A stretch of DNA of 6,243 nucleotides from Thermodesulfovibrionia bacterium (GTDB lineage: Bacteria > Nitrospirota > Thermodesulfovibrionia > UBA6902): NCBI GenBank assembly GCA_947258735.1, contig CAMYJJ010000174.1, positions 1 through 6,243 of the forward strand, read 5' to 3'. A program made the position numbers and the translations under genes. This document shows positions 1 through 6,243 of this stretch, piece by piece (positions within the stretch are counted from its first letter, which is position 1; each line of letters begins with the position of its first letter). The notes under the pieces were generated by a model. It made no database searches. It saw nothing but the letters and a program-made list of their open reading frames with translations, and was not told the origin of the DNA.

Positions 1-93
1 ATTATTATTTCAATTCCTCTTTTCCTGATGAATTTACGTTGTTCAGTTGAAGATATTAAACAGACTAGTCAAGTATTAACTAAAAGCAATTAA
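1..93 (+). CDS. Possible C-terminal tail of an unidentified gene cut by the window edge
   Basis: Frame 1 is open from the first base to a TAA at 91-93 and would encode 30 residues, beginning with a hydrophobic stretch (IIISIPLFLMN) and ending in a polar tail (EDIKQTSQVLTKSN). The hydrophobic-then-polar pattern would fit the end of a membrane protein, but 30 codons can stay open by chance in AT-rich DNA. I do not recognise a family. If real, it is on the same strand as the dmeF-like gene and ends 82 bases before it. A shorter open frame also exists on the opposite strand here but has no good start codon. Confidence 0.25.
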   Translation: MIISIPLFLMNLRCSVEDIKQTSQVLTKSN

Positions 94-108
94 AGGATAT
101 CCATAATT

Positions 109-136
109 TTGCATGACTTATTACAATGAATACAAT
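109..136 (+). promoter_or_regulatory. Candidate sigma-70 type promoter for the dmeF-like gene
   Basis: TTGCAT at 109-114 (4 of 6 to TTGACA) is followed after 16 bases by TACAAT at 131-136 (5 of 6 to TATAAT). This places a start of transcription near 143 and a leader of about 33 bases before the TTG start codon. A second TACAAT lies at 122-127. The surrounding DNA is AT-rich, so chance matches are likely. I see no recognisable metal-regulator operator. Confidence 0.35.
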
Positions 137-164
137 ATTAGTTCATCCTCGACAAAACTATTAT

Positions 165-170
165 AAGGGG
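165..170 (+). promoter_or_regulatory. Ribosome binding site that fixes the TTG start of the dmeF-like gene
   Basis: AAGGGG at 165-170 sits 5 bases before the TTG at 176. An in-frame TAA at 164-166 overlaps it, so no longer upstream start is possible, and the first in-frame ATG is not reached until residue 37, inside the first membrane segment. Together these make TTG at 176 the only sensible start. Confidence 0.7.
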
Positions 171-175
171 TTTCT

Positions 176-1117
176 TTGCATACATATAGCTTAGACAAAT
201 GGCAGCACAGGCATGATTTCTCATTTATTCATGAGAAAGGTGAGAAGCGCACTAAACAGGTGTTTGTGCTTACTGCCATTACAATGATAGGTGAAATAGC
301 TGCCGGTATGGCTTTTGGCTCTATGGCCCTGCTTGCTGACGGATGGCACATGGGCACACATTCAGCAGCATTTCTCATCACTATATTTGCATACAAATAT
401 TCGAAGAAACATGCCGAGAACAGTCAGTTCACCTATGGGACCGGAAAAGTCAGCGTACTGGGAGGCTTTGCGAGTGCAGTCGCATTAGCTGTAGTAGCAC
501 TCATAATGGCTATTGAATCAATTTTACGACTGTTCAATCCATCAGTGATTCACTACAATGAAGCAATCGCTGTTGCTGCTGTAGGGTTACTTGTAAATCT
601 TTTTTGTGCCTATTTGTTGCAGGGGCATCATGATGGTGAGCACGATCATGGACATCATCACGACCATAACCTCAGAGGTGCTTATCTTCATGTTATAGCT
701 GATGCGTTGACGTCAGTTCTTGCAATTGTCGCTCTTTTCTTTGCTAAATACTATGGATGGAATTGGCTAGATCCGATTATAGGTATCGTTGGAGCAATAT
801 TAATTGCCCGATGGTCTTATGGGTTGCTGAATGATACAAGCACCATTTTATTGGATAAAAATATAAATTCAGAAATTACTCGCGCCGTTAAAGGTTCAAT
901 AGAAGCTGATTCGGATAACAGGGTGGCAGATATTCATGTATGGAAAGTTGGTCCTATAGATTACTCTGCCACCATCTCAATAGTGACTCACTACCCCAAG
1001 AAGATTGATCATTACAAGAAATTATTGGATGATTATAAAGAGCTTTCACATGTAACCATTGAAGTGAATCACTGTGAAGAAGAGCCCTGTATTATCCCAA
1101 ATGACGAATCTGCTTAA
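176..1117 (+). CDS. dmeF: CDF family divalent cation efflux transporter, DmeF-like (Co/Ni type)
   Basis: A 313-residue inner-membrane exporter expected to move divalent metal, most likely Co(II) or Ni(II), out of the cytoplasm in exchange for protons. Seen in the sequence: a charged N-terminus with HRHDFS (11-16); membrane segments from about 28 on; LLADGWHMGTH (52-62), giving the HxxxH pair H58/H62; FTYGTGK (85-91) in the loop before segment 3; a histidine-rich cytoplasmic loop at 151-164; HVIAD (172-176), giving H172 and D176; and a soluble C-terminal domain from about 220 with ADIHVWKVGP (251-260) and cysteines at 300 and 305. Zinc members such as CzcD and ZitB usually have HxxxD in segment 2; HxxxH with an ADGWHM context is typical of DmeF. 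Length matches that family. The start is TTG with a good ribosome binding site. No FrmR/RcnR-type regulator gene (DmeR) is in the window. It faces recJ tail to tail and stands alone. Substrate is inferred from motif only. Confidence 0.87.
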   Translation: MHTYSLDKWQHRHDFSFIHEKGEKRTKQVFVLTAITMIGEIAAGMAFGSMALLADGWHMGTHSAAFLITIFAYKYSKKHAENSQFTYGTGKVSVLGGFASAVALAVVALIMAIESILRLFNPSVIHYNEAIAVAAVGLLVNLFCAYLLQGHHDGEHDHGHHHDHNLRGAYLHVIADALTSVLAIVALFFAKYYGWNWLDPIIGIVGAILIARWSYGLLNDTSTILLDKNINSEITRAVKGSIEADSDNRVADIHVWKVGPIDYSATISIVTHYPKKIDHYKKLLDDYKELSHVTIEVNHCEEEPCIIPNDESA

Positions 1118-1337
1118 TGAGTGTAGTTACTATTTGTTTAGATTTTGAAAAAATGAACATGCAATTTCACTCTGTAAACGTCTTTTATTTCTTTATAGTG
1201 CAAATTCTAGTCGGACATATTCTTTGTTCAGCAAGTCATCGGGATAGAAAATATCTATTGTTAATGCTCAATTTTATCCCCTTACCATATACTCGATAAG
1301 TCGGTAGAGTCAATAATGCGTAGAAATATTAAAGATT

Positions 1338-1354
1338 AAAAAGAGGGTTGCCTC
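1338..1354 (-). terminator. Weak intrinsic terminator candidate after recJ
   Basis: On the minus strand, 2 bases past the recJ stop codon, GAGG (1354-1351) and CCTC (1346-1343) can form a 4-bp stem with a CAAC loop, followed by TTTTT (1342-1338) and further T-rich DNA. The position is right for the end of the sec-recJ transcript, but the stem is short. No comparable structure is seen for the dmeF-like gene arriving from the other side. Confidence 0.35.
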
Positions 1355-1356
1355 AG

Positions 1357-3048
1357 TTAGCCCGGCCTGATGGCCTTAAGCTGAAGCTGAATACGCCTCA
1401 TACCATTCCATTCATTTATTCCGGGAATGAAAGCAATATCAAGATTTGATGTATCACCTATGTGCTTCAACTCCTCACCCATGCCAAAACCGATTGTGTC
1501 AATCCGATGATTGTTCTGGCCGAGCTTCATTTTCAGGTGATTGTTACCCACTATCCGGTGGTCAATGATATCGATTCCCCTTGCGCCAAAAAGAGGTTCC
1601 CTGTTGGAATTGCCAAACGGCTCAAGCTGAACCAGCTCTTTTACCAGTGAGAGATTCATTGCAGATAAATCAACGGCAGCATCGATATCAAGTACAGGCA
1701 CCATATCTGAAGGGCTGAGTGTGCTGTCGACTTTACTGCTCATCATTGCCTTAAAGGCAGGCAGCTTATCAGTAGATATCCTCAACCCTGCTGCCAGCCG
1801 GTGTCCCCCATACCCGATGAGCATGTCAGAACATTCCGAGATCGCCTTAAAGAGATGAAAAGGAGGGATACTCCTTGCAGACCCCTTTGCTGTATCACCA
1901 TGAACAGAAAAAAGGAACACCGGCTTATAAAAGATTTCCATCAGCCGTGAGGCAACTATGCCAATAACTCCCTCATGCCATTCAGGAGAAGAGAGAACAA
2001 TTGCACTCTCAACATTGTCAGGGTCGATCATATCCAATGCTTCCTTAAATACATCACCTTCAATCGCCTTCCTTTTTCTGTTCTGCTCATCAAGCAGGAC
2101 CGATATTCTCTTTGCTTCCTTAAGGTCATCAGTAAGAAAAAGTTCAACCACGATGCCGGCGTCCTCAAGCCTCCCGGCAGAATTGATCCTGGGAATCAGG
2201 GTAAAAGAGAGTGTCCTGGCCAGAAATTCCCTGTCAACTCCGGCAATTTCCTTCAGCGCCTTTATAGCAATTCTTGCATGGCCTTCATTTATGAGCTTAA
2301 GTCCATGCGAGACGATTATCCTGTTTTCTCCAATAAGCGGTACAGAGTCGGCAATTGTTCCCAGTGTAACGAGATCCAGAAAGTTTTCAAGCCTGGTTTC
2401 AGAGTCTTCAACCTTCAGTGCCGCAAACAGGGCCTGAATCAATTTAAAGGCAACGCCGACGCCTGCAAGATATTTAAAAGGGTATTCAGAGTCCCTGCGA
2501 TGCGGATCTATAATCGCTAATGCCGGAGGCAGTCTGTCAGGCACTTCATGATGGTCGGTAACGATAACATCAATACCTCTGGAATTCGCATGTGAGATAC
2601 TTTTTTCAGAGCTGATTCCGCAGTCCGCACTTACGATAAGAGCTGCTTTATTTTCGACGGCTTTATCAATCCCCTTCATGCTCAGTCCATATCCTTCAAC
2701 CAGTCTGTTGGGTATGTGATATATTGTGTTCAGACCCAGCATCCGGAATGCAGATACAAGAATGGCTGTTGATGTCAATCCATCGGCATCATAGTCACCA
2801 TGCACAAGAACTGTTTCAGATTTCTCGATGGATTGCTTCAGTCTCTCAACCGCCCTGTCCATATCAGGCAGGAGAAAGGGGTCATGCATCATTTCCACTG
2901 ACGGAGAGAGAAACTCCCTGACAGCATCTGCGTCTTTTATGTCGCGGTTTATCAGGATCTGAGCGAGTAATGGAGAGATCGAAGCCTCTTTGGAAAGATA
3001 GGCAAGAAAGTCAGGATTCGTTTTGCTTACGAGCCAGTTGCGGTTCAT
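1357..3048 (-). CDS. recJ: Single-stranded-DNA-specific exonuclease RecJ
   Basis: A 563-residue cytoplasmic 5'-3' exonuclease on single-stranded DNA, metal dependent, acting in RecF-pathway recombination, mismatch repair and base excision repair. The DHH phosphoesterase core shows HGDYDADG (83-90), ADCGI (141-145, with D142), TDHHE (164-168) and TLGTIADSVPL (228-238, with D234). PRINSAGRL (286-294), WHEGVIGIVASRL (357-369) and the DHHA1 motif GYGGHRLAAG (412-421) follow. The C-terminal OB-like domain ends with NEWNGMRRIQLQL (545-557). Length matches usual RecJ (about 550-580). All core metal ligands appear present. The usual PFGxGNPEP segment reads PFGNSNREP (477-485), a small departure. The ATG is preceded in frame by a stop 7 codons upstream with no other start between, so it is the best choice although no Shine-Dalgarno sequence is visible. 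It lies 101 bases downstream of secF on the same strand, and may be read through from the sec genes or from a promoter in that AT-rich gap. Confidence 0.96.
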   Translation of the reverse strand: MNRNWLVSKTNPDFLAYLSKEASISPLLAQILINRDIKDADAVREFLSPSVEMMHDPFLLPDMDRAVERLKQSIEKSETVLVHGDYDADGLTSTAILVSAFRMLGLNTIYHIPNRLVEGYGLSMKGIDKAVENKAALIVSADCGISSEKSISHANSRGIDVIVTDHHEVPDRLPPALAIIDPHRRDSEYPFKYLAGVGVAFKLIQALFAALKVEDSETRLENFLDLVTLGTIADSVPLIGENRIIVSHGLKLINEGHARIAIKALKEIAGVDREFLARTLSFTLIPRINSAGRLEDAGIVVELFLTDDLKEAKRISVLLDEQNRKRKAIEGDVFKEALDMIDPDNVESAIVLSSPEWHEGVIGIVASRLMEIFYKPVFLFSVHGDTAKGSARSIPPFHLFKAISECSDMLIGYGGHRLAAGLRISTDKLPAFKAMMSSKVDSTLSPSDMVPVLDIDAAVDLSAMNLSLVKELVQLEPFGNSNREPLFGARGIDIIDHRIVGNNHLKMKLGQNNHRIDTIGFGMGEELKHIGDTSNLDIAFIPGINEWNGMRRIQLQLKAIRPG

Positions 3049-3058
3049 TGGAAAGAAA

Positions 3059-3137
3059 GTTATTAGGTATTAGTTATTTGTCATTAGTGGATGGACGGTT
3101 GTTTATATCAAATAACATATACCGTATAACTAATAAC
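3059..3137. repeat. Degenerate heptamer repeat cluster with inverted copies, secF-recJ gap
   Basis: Four consecutive 7-base units lie on the plus strand at 3059-3086: GTTATTA, GGTATTA, GTTATTT, GTCATTA. Two more occur inverted, read on the minus strand from 3137 down to 3124: GTTATTA, GTTATAC. They give inverted pairs of 10 bases (3068-3077 with 3126-3135) and 8 bases (3073-3080 with 3109-3116); between them ACGGT (3095-3099) and ACCGT (3121-3125) can also pair. There is no T-run after the structure on the minus strand, so it does not look like a standard terminator of secF. It fills most of the only sizeable gap in the yajC-to-recJ block. A role is unknown. Confidence 0.6.
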
Positions 3138-3149
3138 ACTTGTTTTGTA

Positions 3150-4061
3150 TTATTTTTTTGCAAATCCCTTTTCTTCTCCCATAAGCAATACTATGGGGCT
3201 TGCTACAAACATGGAAGAGTAGGTTCCTATGGCTATGCCGAGCATGATGGCAAAGGCAAAGTCATGTATAACTTCACCGCCGAAGAGATATAGGGAAAAG
3301 GCGGCAAAAAAGGTGGTCAATGAGGTGATTACTGTCCTTGATAACACTTCATTCAGGCTCTGATTGACAATCTCGATCGTTGTCTTCTTTCTGACAGATC
3401 TCAGGTTCTCTCTTATCCTGTCAAAAACAACAACCGAGTCTGTCAGGGAATATCCGGCTATCATGAGAAGGGCACTCACCAGTATCAGGTTAATTTCCTT
3501 ACCCATTATATAAAAAACACTAAGCACCGCCAACACGTCATGAAACGTTGCTACTGTGGCCCCGACACCAAACCTGAACTGAAACCGGAACGTTATATAT
3601 ATGAGTATACCGATAATCGCTGCCATAATGGCCCACAAAGCGTCTTTTCTCAGTCTGGCGCCTACCTTGGGGCCGATCTCTGTAGTGGAATCAACCACCA
3701 GGTTGCTTTCGGAAAATGAGTCCGACAGGACTGAAATGATTTCTTTGGATAAATTACCAAGCGTCTGTTCACTCTTTTTTATTCTGACCAGTATCTTGTT
3801 CTCGGTGGGCAGGTCCTGCAGGTCAAATTCTGTCAGACCGCCGTCGGCCAGTGCCTGGCGAATTTCCTGGAGAGGTACCATTTCATTAAATCTGATCTGC
3901 ACTGCCGTACCCCCGGCAAAATCAATACCGAGATTTGCCGTACCCCGGGCAATCTGAATAATTGCTACAAACCCGATAAGTATTAATAGCGCAGAAAATC
4001 CCAGAGCAATAAACCTCTTGCCCATAAAATCTATATTTGTTTTTTTAAGAATCTCTATCAT
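3150..4061 (-). CDS. secF: Protein translocase subunit SecF
   Basis: A 303-residue inner-membrane protein that pairs with SecD to drive late steps of Sec-dependent export using the proton gradient. Visible are a first membrane segment (about 17-37), the SecF signature GIDFAGGT (45-52) opening the periplasmic domain (to about 139), GPKVGARLR (130-138) before segment 2, HDV (174-176), AGYSLTDSVVVFDRIREN (202-219) in and after segment 4, and a final pair of segments with GTYSSMFVASP (279-289). This is the full six-segment layout at normal length. The ATG overlaps the secD TGA in an ATGA arrangement (4058-4061), and only a weak purine stretch precedes it, so translation is probably coupled to secD. 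The protein ends with a short basic tail (GFAKK). It is followed by the heptamer-repeat gap and recJ. Confidence 0.97.
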   Translation of the reverse strand: MIEILKKTNIDFMGKRFIALGFSALLILIGFVAIIQIARGTANLGIDFAGGTAVQIRFNEMVPLQEIRQALADGGLTEFDLQDLPTENKILVRIKKSEQTLGNLSKEIISVLSDSFSESNLVVDSTTEIGPKVGARLRKDALWAIMAAIIGILIYITFRFQFRFGVGATVATFHDVLAVLSVFYIMGKEINLILVSALLMIAGYSLTDSVVVFDRIRENLRSVRKKTTIEIVNQSLNEVLSRTVITSLTTFFAAFSLYLFGGEVIHDFAFAIMLGIAIGTYSSMFVASPIVLLMGEEKGFAKK

Positions 4062-5671
4062 ATGCTCAGCTCTTTCATTTCACGTTTTGAAGCAATAAAA
4101 TCAAAAACAGTCTTTGTCCCTATCAGGGCTGTAAAGAGATTAATAAACACGCCCCACCCCAGAGTAACGGCAAATCCCTTGATCGGACCTGTACCGAACT
4201 GAAAAAGAACAACTGCTGTAATAAGGGTTGTAACATGAGAATCAAAGATAGTCCAGAACGCCTTATCATACCCTGAGTCAATGGCCGCTCTCGGAGTTTT
4301 TCCGAGTCTCAGTTCTTCACGAATTCTTTCGAACATGAGAACATTACTGTCAACAGCCATTCCAATTGCCAGAATTACTCCTGCTATACCGGGTAGCGTA
4401 AGGGTTGCATTGAATGCCGAGAGCACACCTAACAGACATATGATGTTCAGAACAAGAGCAAAATCTGCGATGATGCCTGACATCTTATAGTAGACAATCA
4501 TAAAAATGATGACAATAATTGCCCCCAGTATTCCTGCATTTACCCCTGCGTTAATGGAGTCCCTTCCAAGTGAGGGGCCGACCGTGAGGTTTTGAAGCAT
4601 AATCAACGGTGCAGGCAATGACCCTGATCTGAGTACGATCGCCAGGTCTTTTGCCTCCTGCATGGTAAATGACCCTGTAATCTGTGCATTTCCGCCTGAT
4701 ATTCTCTCCTGGATCATGGGAGCTGAATACACATTATCATCAAGAATTATGGCCATTCTCTTTTTAACGTTATTTGCGGTAATCTGATCAAACAGCTTGG
4801 CCCCTGTGGAATTAAAGGATATGGATACATAGGGCTCATTATATCTCTGGTCAATGTTGATACGGGCTTCAGTGAGAAACTCACCGGTCATCAGGCTCTG
4901 CTTCTTCATTAAATAAACCCGCTTTGTCTCGATCCCGGTTTCTTTGTCAACTACCCTGCCAAAGAGAATCTCGTCCTCTTCAGGGATCTTTTCTTTAAAT
5001 TCATCTATAAGCCCTGTTTCATCCGCCGGGGCTATAGATCCGGGAAGCTGCGCAGCTTCCGGAGATTCATCATCAAGGATTTTAAATTCAAGAATGGCCG
5101 TCTTACCAACGAGGTCAATGGCCCTCTTTGTGTCCTTTACACCCGGCAGCTGAATGACTATCTCGTTTTCTGCCTGTCTGTGGATAGTCGGTTCGGCAAC
5201 GCCAAACTGGTCAACCCTGTTTCTTATTGTTTCAAGCGCCTGATCAACGGCAAATTCCTTTATTCTCTTGACCTCATCCTCTTCCAGCCGGTACACGAGT
5301 TTTTCGTCAGACCGTTCAAACAGTTTGAGATTTGGAAATTCTTCAGCAACGGTCCTTTCCATATCTCCCTTGCCGGGGGTAATTATGATGTCAGACCCTG
5401 TCTTGGCAGCTTTTGCTTCGATCTTTTCTTCATTAAACAGGTTGGTGATACTTGAAGCAATTCTCTCTGATGTGACATCTACCGCCTTTTCGCCATCAAC
5501 TTCATACACAAGATGCACGCCGCCCTGCAGGTCAAGTCCCAGGACAATGCCGTATTCCTGTAACCATTCCGGAAGCGTCTCCTTTATTGATGTGGAAGGA
5601 AGATAGAATATGATCGAAAGCAGTGCTGCTGCAGCAATCAGAGTTATACGCCAGGAGAATTTCTTATTCAC
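4058..5671 (-). CDS. secD: Protein translocase subunit SecD
   Basis: A 537-residue inner-membrane partner of SecF, with a large periplasmic head that binds emerging substrate and a proton-conducting membrane part. Seen: an N-terminal membrane segment (about 8-24); GLDLQGG (45-51); TIRNRVDQFGVAEP (148-161) and LPGV (175-178) in the P1 base; an acidic loop (about 198-240); ILDDNVYSAPMIQ (309-321) and ISGGNAQITGSF (324-335) of the head; LRSGSLPAP (347-355); VGPSLGRDSI (364-373) entering the membrane part; and GMAVDSNVLMFERIREEL (437-454), where D441 is the conserved acidic residue linked to proton movement. DSHVTTLITAVVLF (477-490) follows. Length is normal for a stand-alone SecD. The start is GTG, 8 bases after the yajC stop; it is the codon that directly precedes NKKFSW and is served by AAGGAG at 5683-5688. 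The stop overlaps secF. Confidence 0.97.
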   Translation of the reverse strand: MNKKFSWRITLIAAAALLSIIFYLPSTSIKETLPEWLQEYGIVLGLDLQGGVHLVYEVDGEKAVDVTSERIASSITNLFNEEKIEAKAAKTGSDIIITPGKGDMERTVAEEFPNLKLFERSDEKLVYRLEEDEVKRIKEFAVDQALETIRNRVDQFGVAEPTIHRQAENEIVIQLPGVKDTKRAIDLVGKTAILEFKILDDESPEAAQLPGSIAPADETGLIDEFKEKIPEEDEILFGRVVDKETGIETKRVYLMKKQSLMTGEFLTEARINIDQRYNEPYVSISFNSTGAKLFDQITANNVKKRMAIILDDNVYSAPMIQERISGGNAQITGSFTMQEAKDLAIVLRSGSLPAPLIMLQNLTVGPSLGRDSINAGVNAGILGAIIVIIFMIVYYKMSGIIADFALVLNIICLLGVLSAFNATLTLPGIAGVILAIGMAVDSNVLMFERIREELRLGKTPRAAIDSGYDKAFWTIFDSHVTTLITAVVLFQFGTGPIKGFAVTLGWGVFINLFTALIGTKTVFDFIASKREMKELSI

Positions 5672-5679
5672 TAAATGAG

Positions 5680-6015
5680 CTACTCCTTGCCTCTTACGGT
5701 AGCGATATGGCCGCGGCTTACTTTTACTTTCAAATCAGAGCCCACACCTATCTTAACGGTAAGCGTGTCGCCGTCGATGTCTTCAATAACTCCATGAATT
5801 CCACCGTTGGTTAAAATCTTGTCACCTTTTTTCAGGTCCTCCAGCATCTGCTTGTGCTCTTTTGCCTTTTTGGACTGGGGCCTGATGAGAAGAAAATAAA
5901 AAATTACAAATATCAATATGAGAGGCATAAAAGATGAGATCATCGCTCCGGGTCCCTGGGCCCCTCCACCCTGACCAGGAGATCCAGCCATCGCATGTAC
6001 TATGTCTGTAAACAT
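5680..6015 (-). CDS. yajC: Sec translocon accessory protein YajC
   Basis: A 111-residue single-pass inner-membrane protein that associates with SecDF and the SecYEG translocon. Seen: a short glycine-rich N-terminal stretch (11-23), one membrane segment (about 28-44), the family signature RPQ (45-47) followed by basic residues at the cytoplasmic border, then a small cytoplasmic domain with GDKILTNGGIHGVIEDI (64-80) and a basic C-terminal strand. Length is normal for YajC. The ATG at 6013-6015 follows a strong ribosome binding site. The stop is TAG, and secD starts 8 bases later, so the two are in one operon. A 65-base gap separates it from xseB upstream. Confidence 0.96.
   Translation of the reverse strand: MFTDIVHAMAGSPGQGGGAQGPGAMISSFMPLILIFVIFYFLLIRPQSKKAKEHKQMLEDLKKGDKILTNGGIHGVIEDIDGDTLTVKIGVGSDLKVKVSRGHIATVRGKE
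5683..5688 (-). promoter_or_regulatory. Ribosome binding site supporting the secD GTG start
   Basis: On the minus strand AAGGAG occupies the last two codons of yajC, 11 bases before the GTG at 5671. The spacing is a little long, but no in-frame ATG or TTG lies between. Its position inside yajC favours coupled translation of the two genes. Confidence 0.55.
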
Positions 6016-6020
6016 GTGTA

Positions 6021-6027
6021 TCCTCCA
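6021..6027 (-). promoter_or_regulatory. Strong ribosome binding site of yajC
   Basis: TGGAGGA on the minus strand (6027-6021) has its GGAGG core 6 bases before the yajC ATG. It is the best Shine-Dalgarno match on the minus strand in this window, which fits yajC being the lead gene of the sec unit. Confidence 0.75.
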
Positions 6028-6080
6028 GTTATCATTTAAAATATAAAACTTTGATACTATACCTTTTCAGGACTATTTAT

Positions 6081-6243
6081 TCAAGAGTTATCCTCATCTG
6101 TATGCTCTTTCTCCAGCTCTTTAAGGACCTTCTGTATTTCACCATCCGTCTTTCTCAATTTCTGCTTGCAATATTTAATAAGATAGGCCGCCCTCTTTAT
6201 CTTATCGCTCAACAGGTCAATATCAACCGTTTCGCTTTCTATT
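6081..6243 (-). CDS. xseB: Exodeoxyribonuclease VII small subunit XseB, C-terminal part (window edge)
   Basis: The minus-strand frame starting at 6242 is open to a TGA at 6081-6083 and encodes the last 53 residues of a protein; the start lies beyond the window. Near its middle it reads DIDLLSDKIKRAAYLIKYC, then KQKLRKTDGEIQKVLKEL and an acidic tail. This is the second half of the short helical hairpin of XseB: the segment where family members have an L-S-L-EES or D-ID-L pattern, then a helix ending in a C-(x)-x-KL turn, and a last amphipathic helix. XseB combines with the large subunit XseA to degrade single-stranded DNA into acid-soluble oligonucleotides. The call rests on helix pattern and length only, without the N-terminal half. 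The gene lies 65 bases upstream of yajC on the same strand and may share its transcript. Confidence 0.75.
   Translation of the reverse strand, partial: IESETVDIDLLSDKIKRAAYLIKYCKQKLRKTDGEIQKVLKELEKEHTDEDNS

Noticed and set aside
1117..1299. Plus-strand open frame of 60 codons starting at an ATG that overlaps the dmeF-like stop
   Set aside because: There is no ribosome binding site before the ATG, the composition is that of AT-rich spacer, and the product shows no domain, signal or recognisable family. The overlap with the upstream stop is the only point in its favour.
1364..1375. GGCC-TGAT-GGCC hairpin as a terminator
   Set aside because: It lies inside the last codons of recJ, has only a 4-bp stem and is not followed by a T-run on either strand.
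1958..2520. Two long overlapping plus-strand open frames of 159 and 181 codons
   Set aside because: Both lie wholly inside recJ on the opposite strand, where every conserved RecJ motif is accounted for; their products are low-complexity or show no family features.
3049..3149. Intrinsic terminator after secF or promoter for recJ
   Set aside because: The possible hairpins have no following T-run, and the best promoter-like pair on the minus strand matches the -10 consensus at only 4 of 6 positions in very AT-rich DNA.
3601..3957. Plus-strand open frame of 118 codons
   Set aside because: It is antisense to the conserved membrane part of secF and reads as an antisense image of that gene.
6016..6080. 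Promoter for yajC in the gap after xseB
   Set aside because: The stretch is AT-rich and contains TATATT on the minus strand, but no -35 element at a proper distance could be found, so it is not listed as a feature.

Overview
The window is an ordinary bacterial chromosomal segment made of two blocks in convergent orientation. The right two thirds, all on the minus strand, carry in transcription order the C-terminal end of xseB (exonuclease VII small subunit), yajC, secD, secF and recJ. The left end, on the plus strand, carries one cation efflux gene of the CDF family, closest in motif to the DmeF Co/Ni exporters. I see no tRNA, rRNA, CRISPR array, insertion sequence or phage gene.

Layout. 1-175: AT-rich leader with a possible gene tail (1-93), a candidate promoter (109-136) and a good ribosome binding site for dmeF. 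176-1117: dmeF-like gene, TTG start. 1118-1356: convergent intergenic stretch with no supported gene and a weak terminator for recJ. 1357-3048: recJ. 3049-3149: an AT-rich gap holding a short array of degenerate 7-base repeats with inverted copies. 3150-4061: secF, overlapping secD by 4 bases. 4058-5671: secD, GTG start. 5680-6015: yajC with a strong ribosome binding site. 6016-6080: short AT-rich gap. 6081-6243: xseB C-terminal part, running off the window.

How the genes work together. YajC, SecD and SecF form the inner-membrane accessory complex of the Sec translocon, which uses the proton gradient to help draw exported proteins across the membrane. Their 8-base gap and 4-base overlap indicate one translationally coupled unit. 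RecJ (5'-3' single-strand exonuclease) and XseB (exonuclease VII subunit) flank this unit and are both single-strand DNA nuclease components; their link to the Sec genes is probably only positional. DmeF stands apart in strand and role.

Organism. Separate secD and secF genes next to yajC, with recJ directly downstream, and moderate GC (about 40-48% in lines I sampled in the sec-recJ block) suggest a diderm bacterium outside the well-studied Enterobacteria, for example Nitrospirota or the former Deltaproteobacteria. This is an inference from protein style and gene order and cannot be settled without a search. I found no convincing novel system; the most unusual item is the heptamer repeat cluster between secF and recJ.
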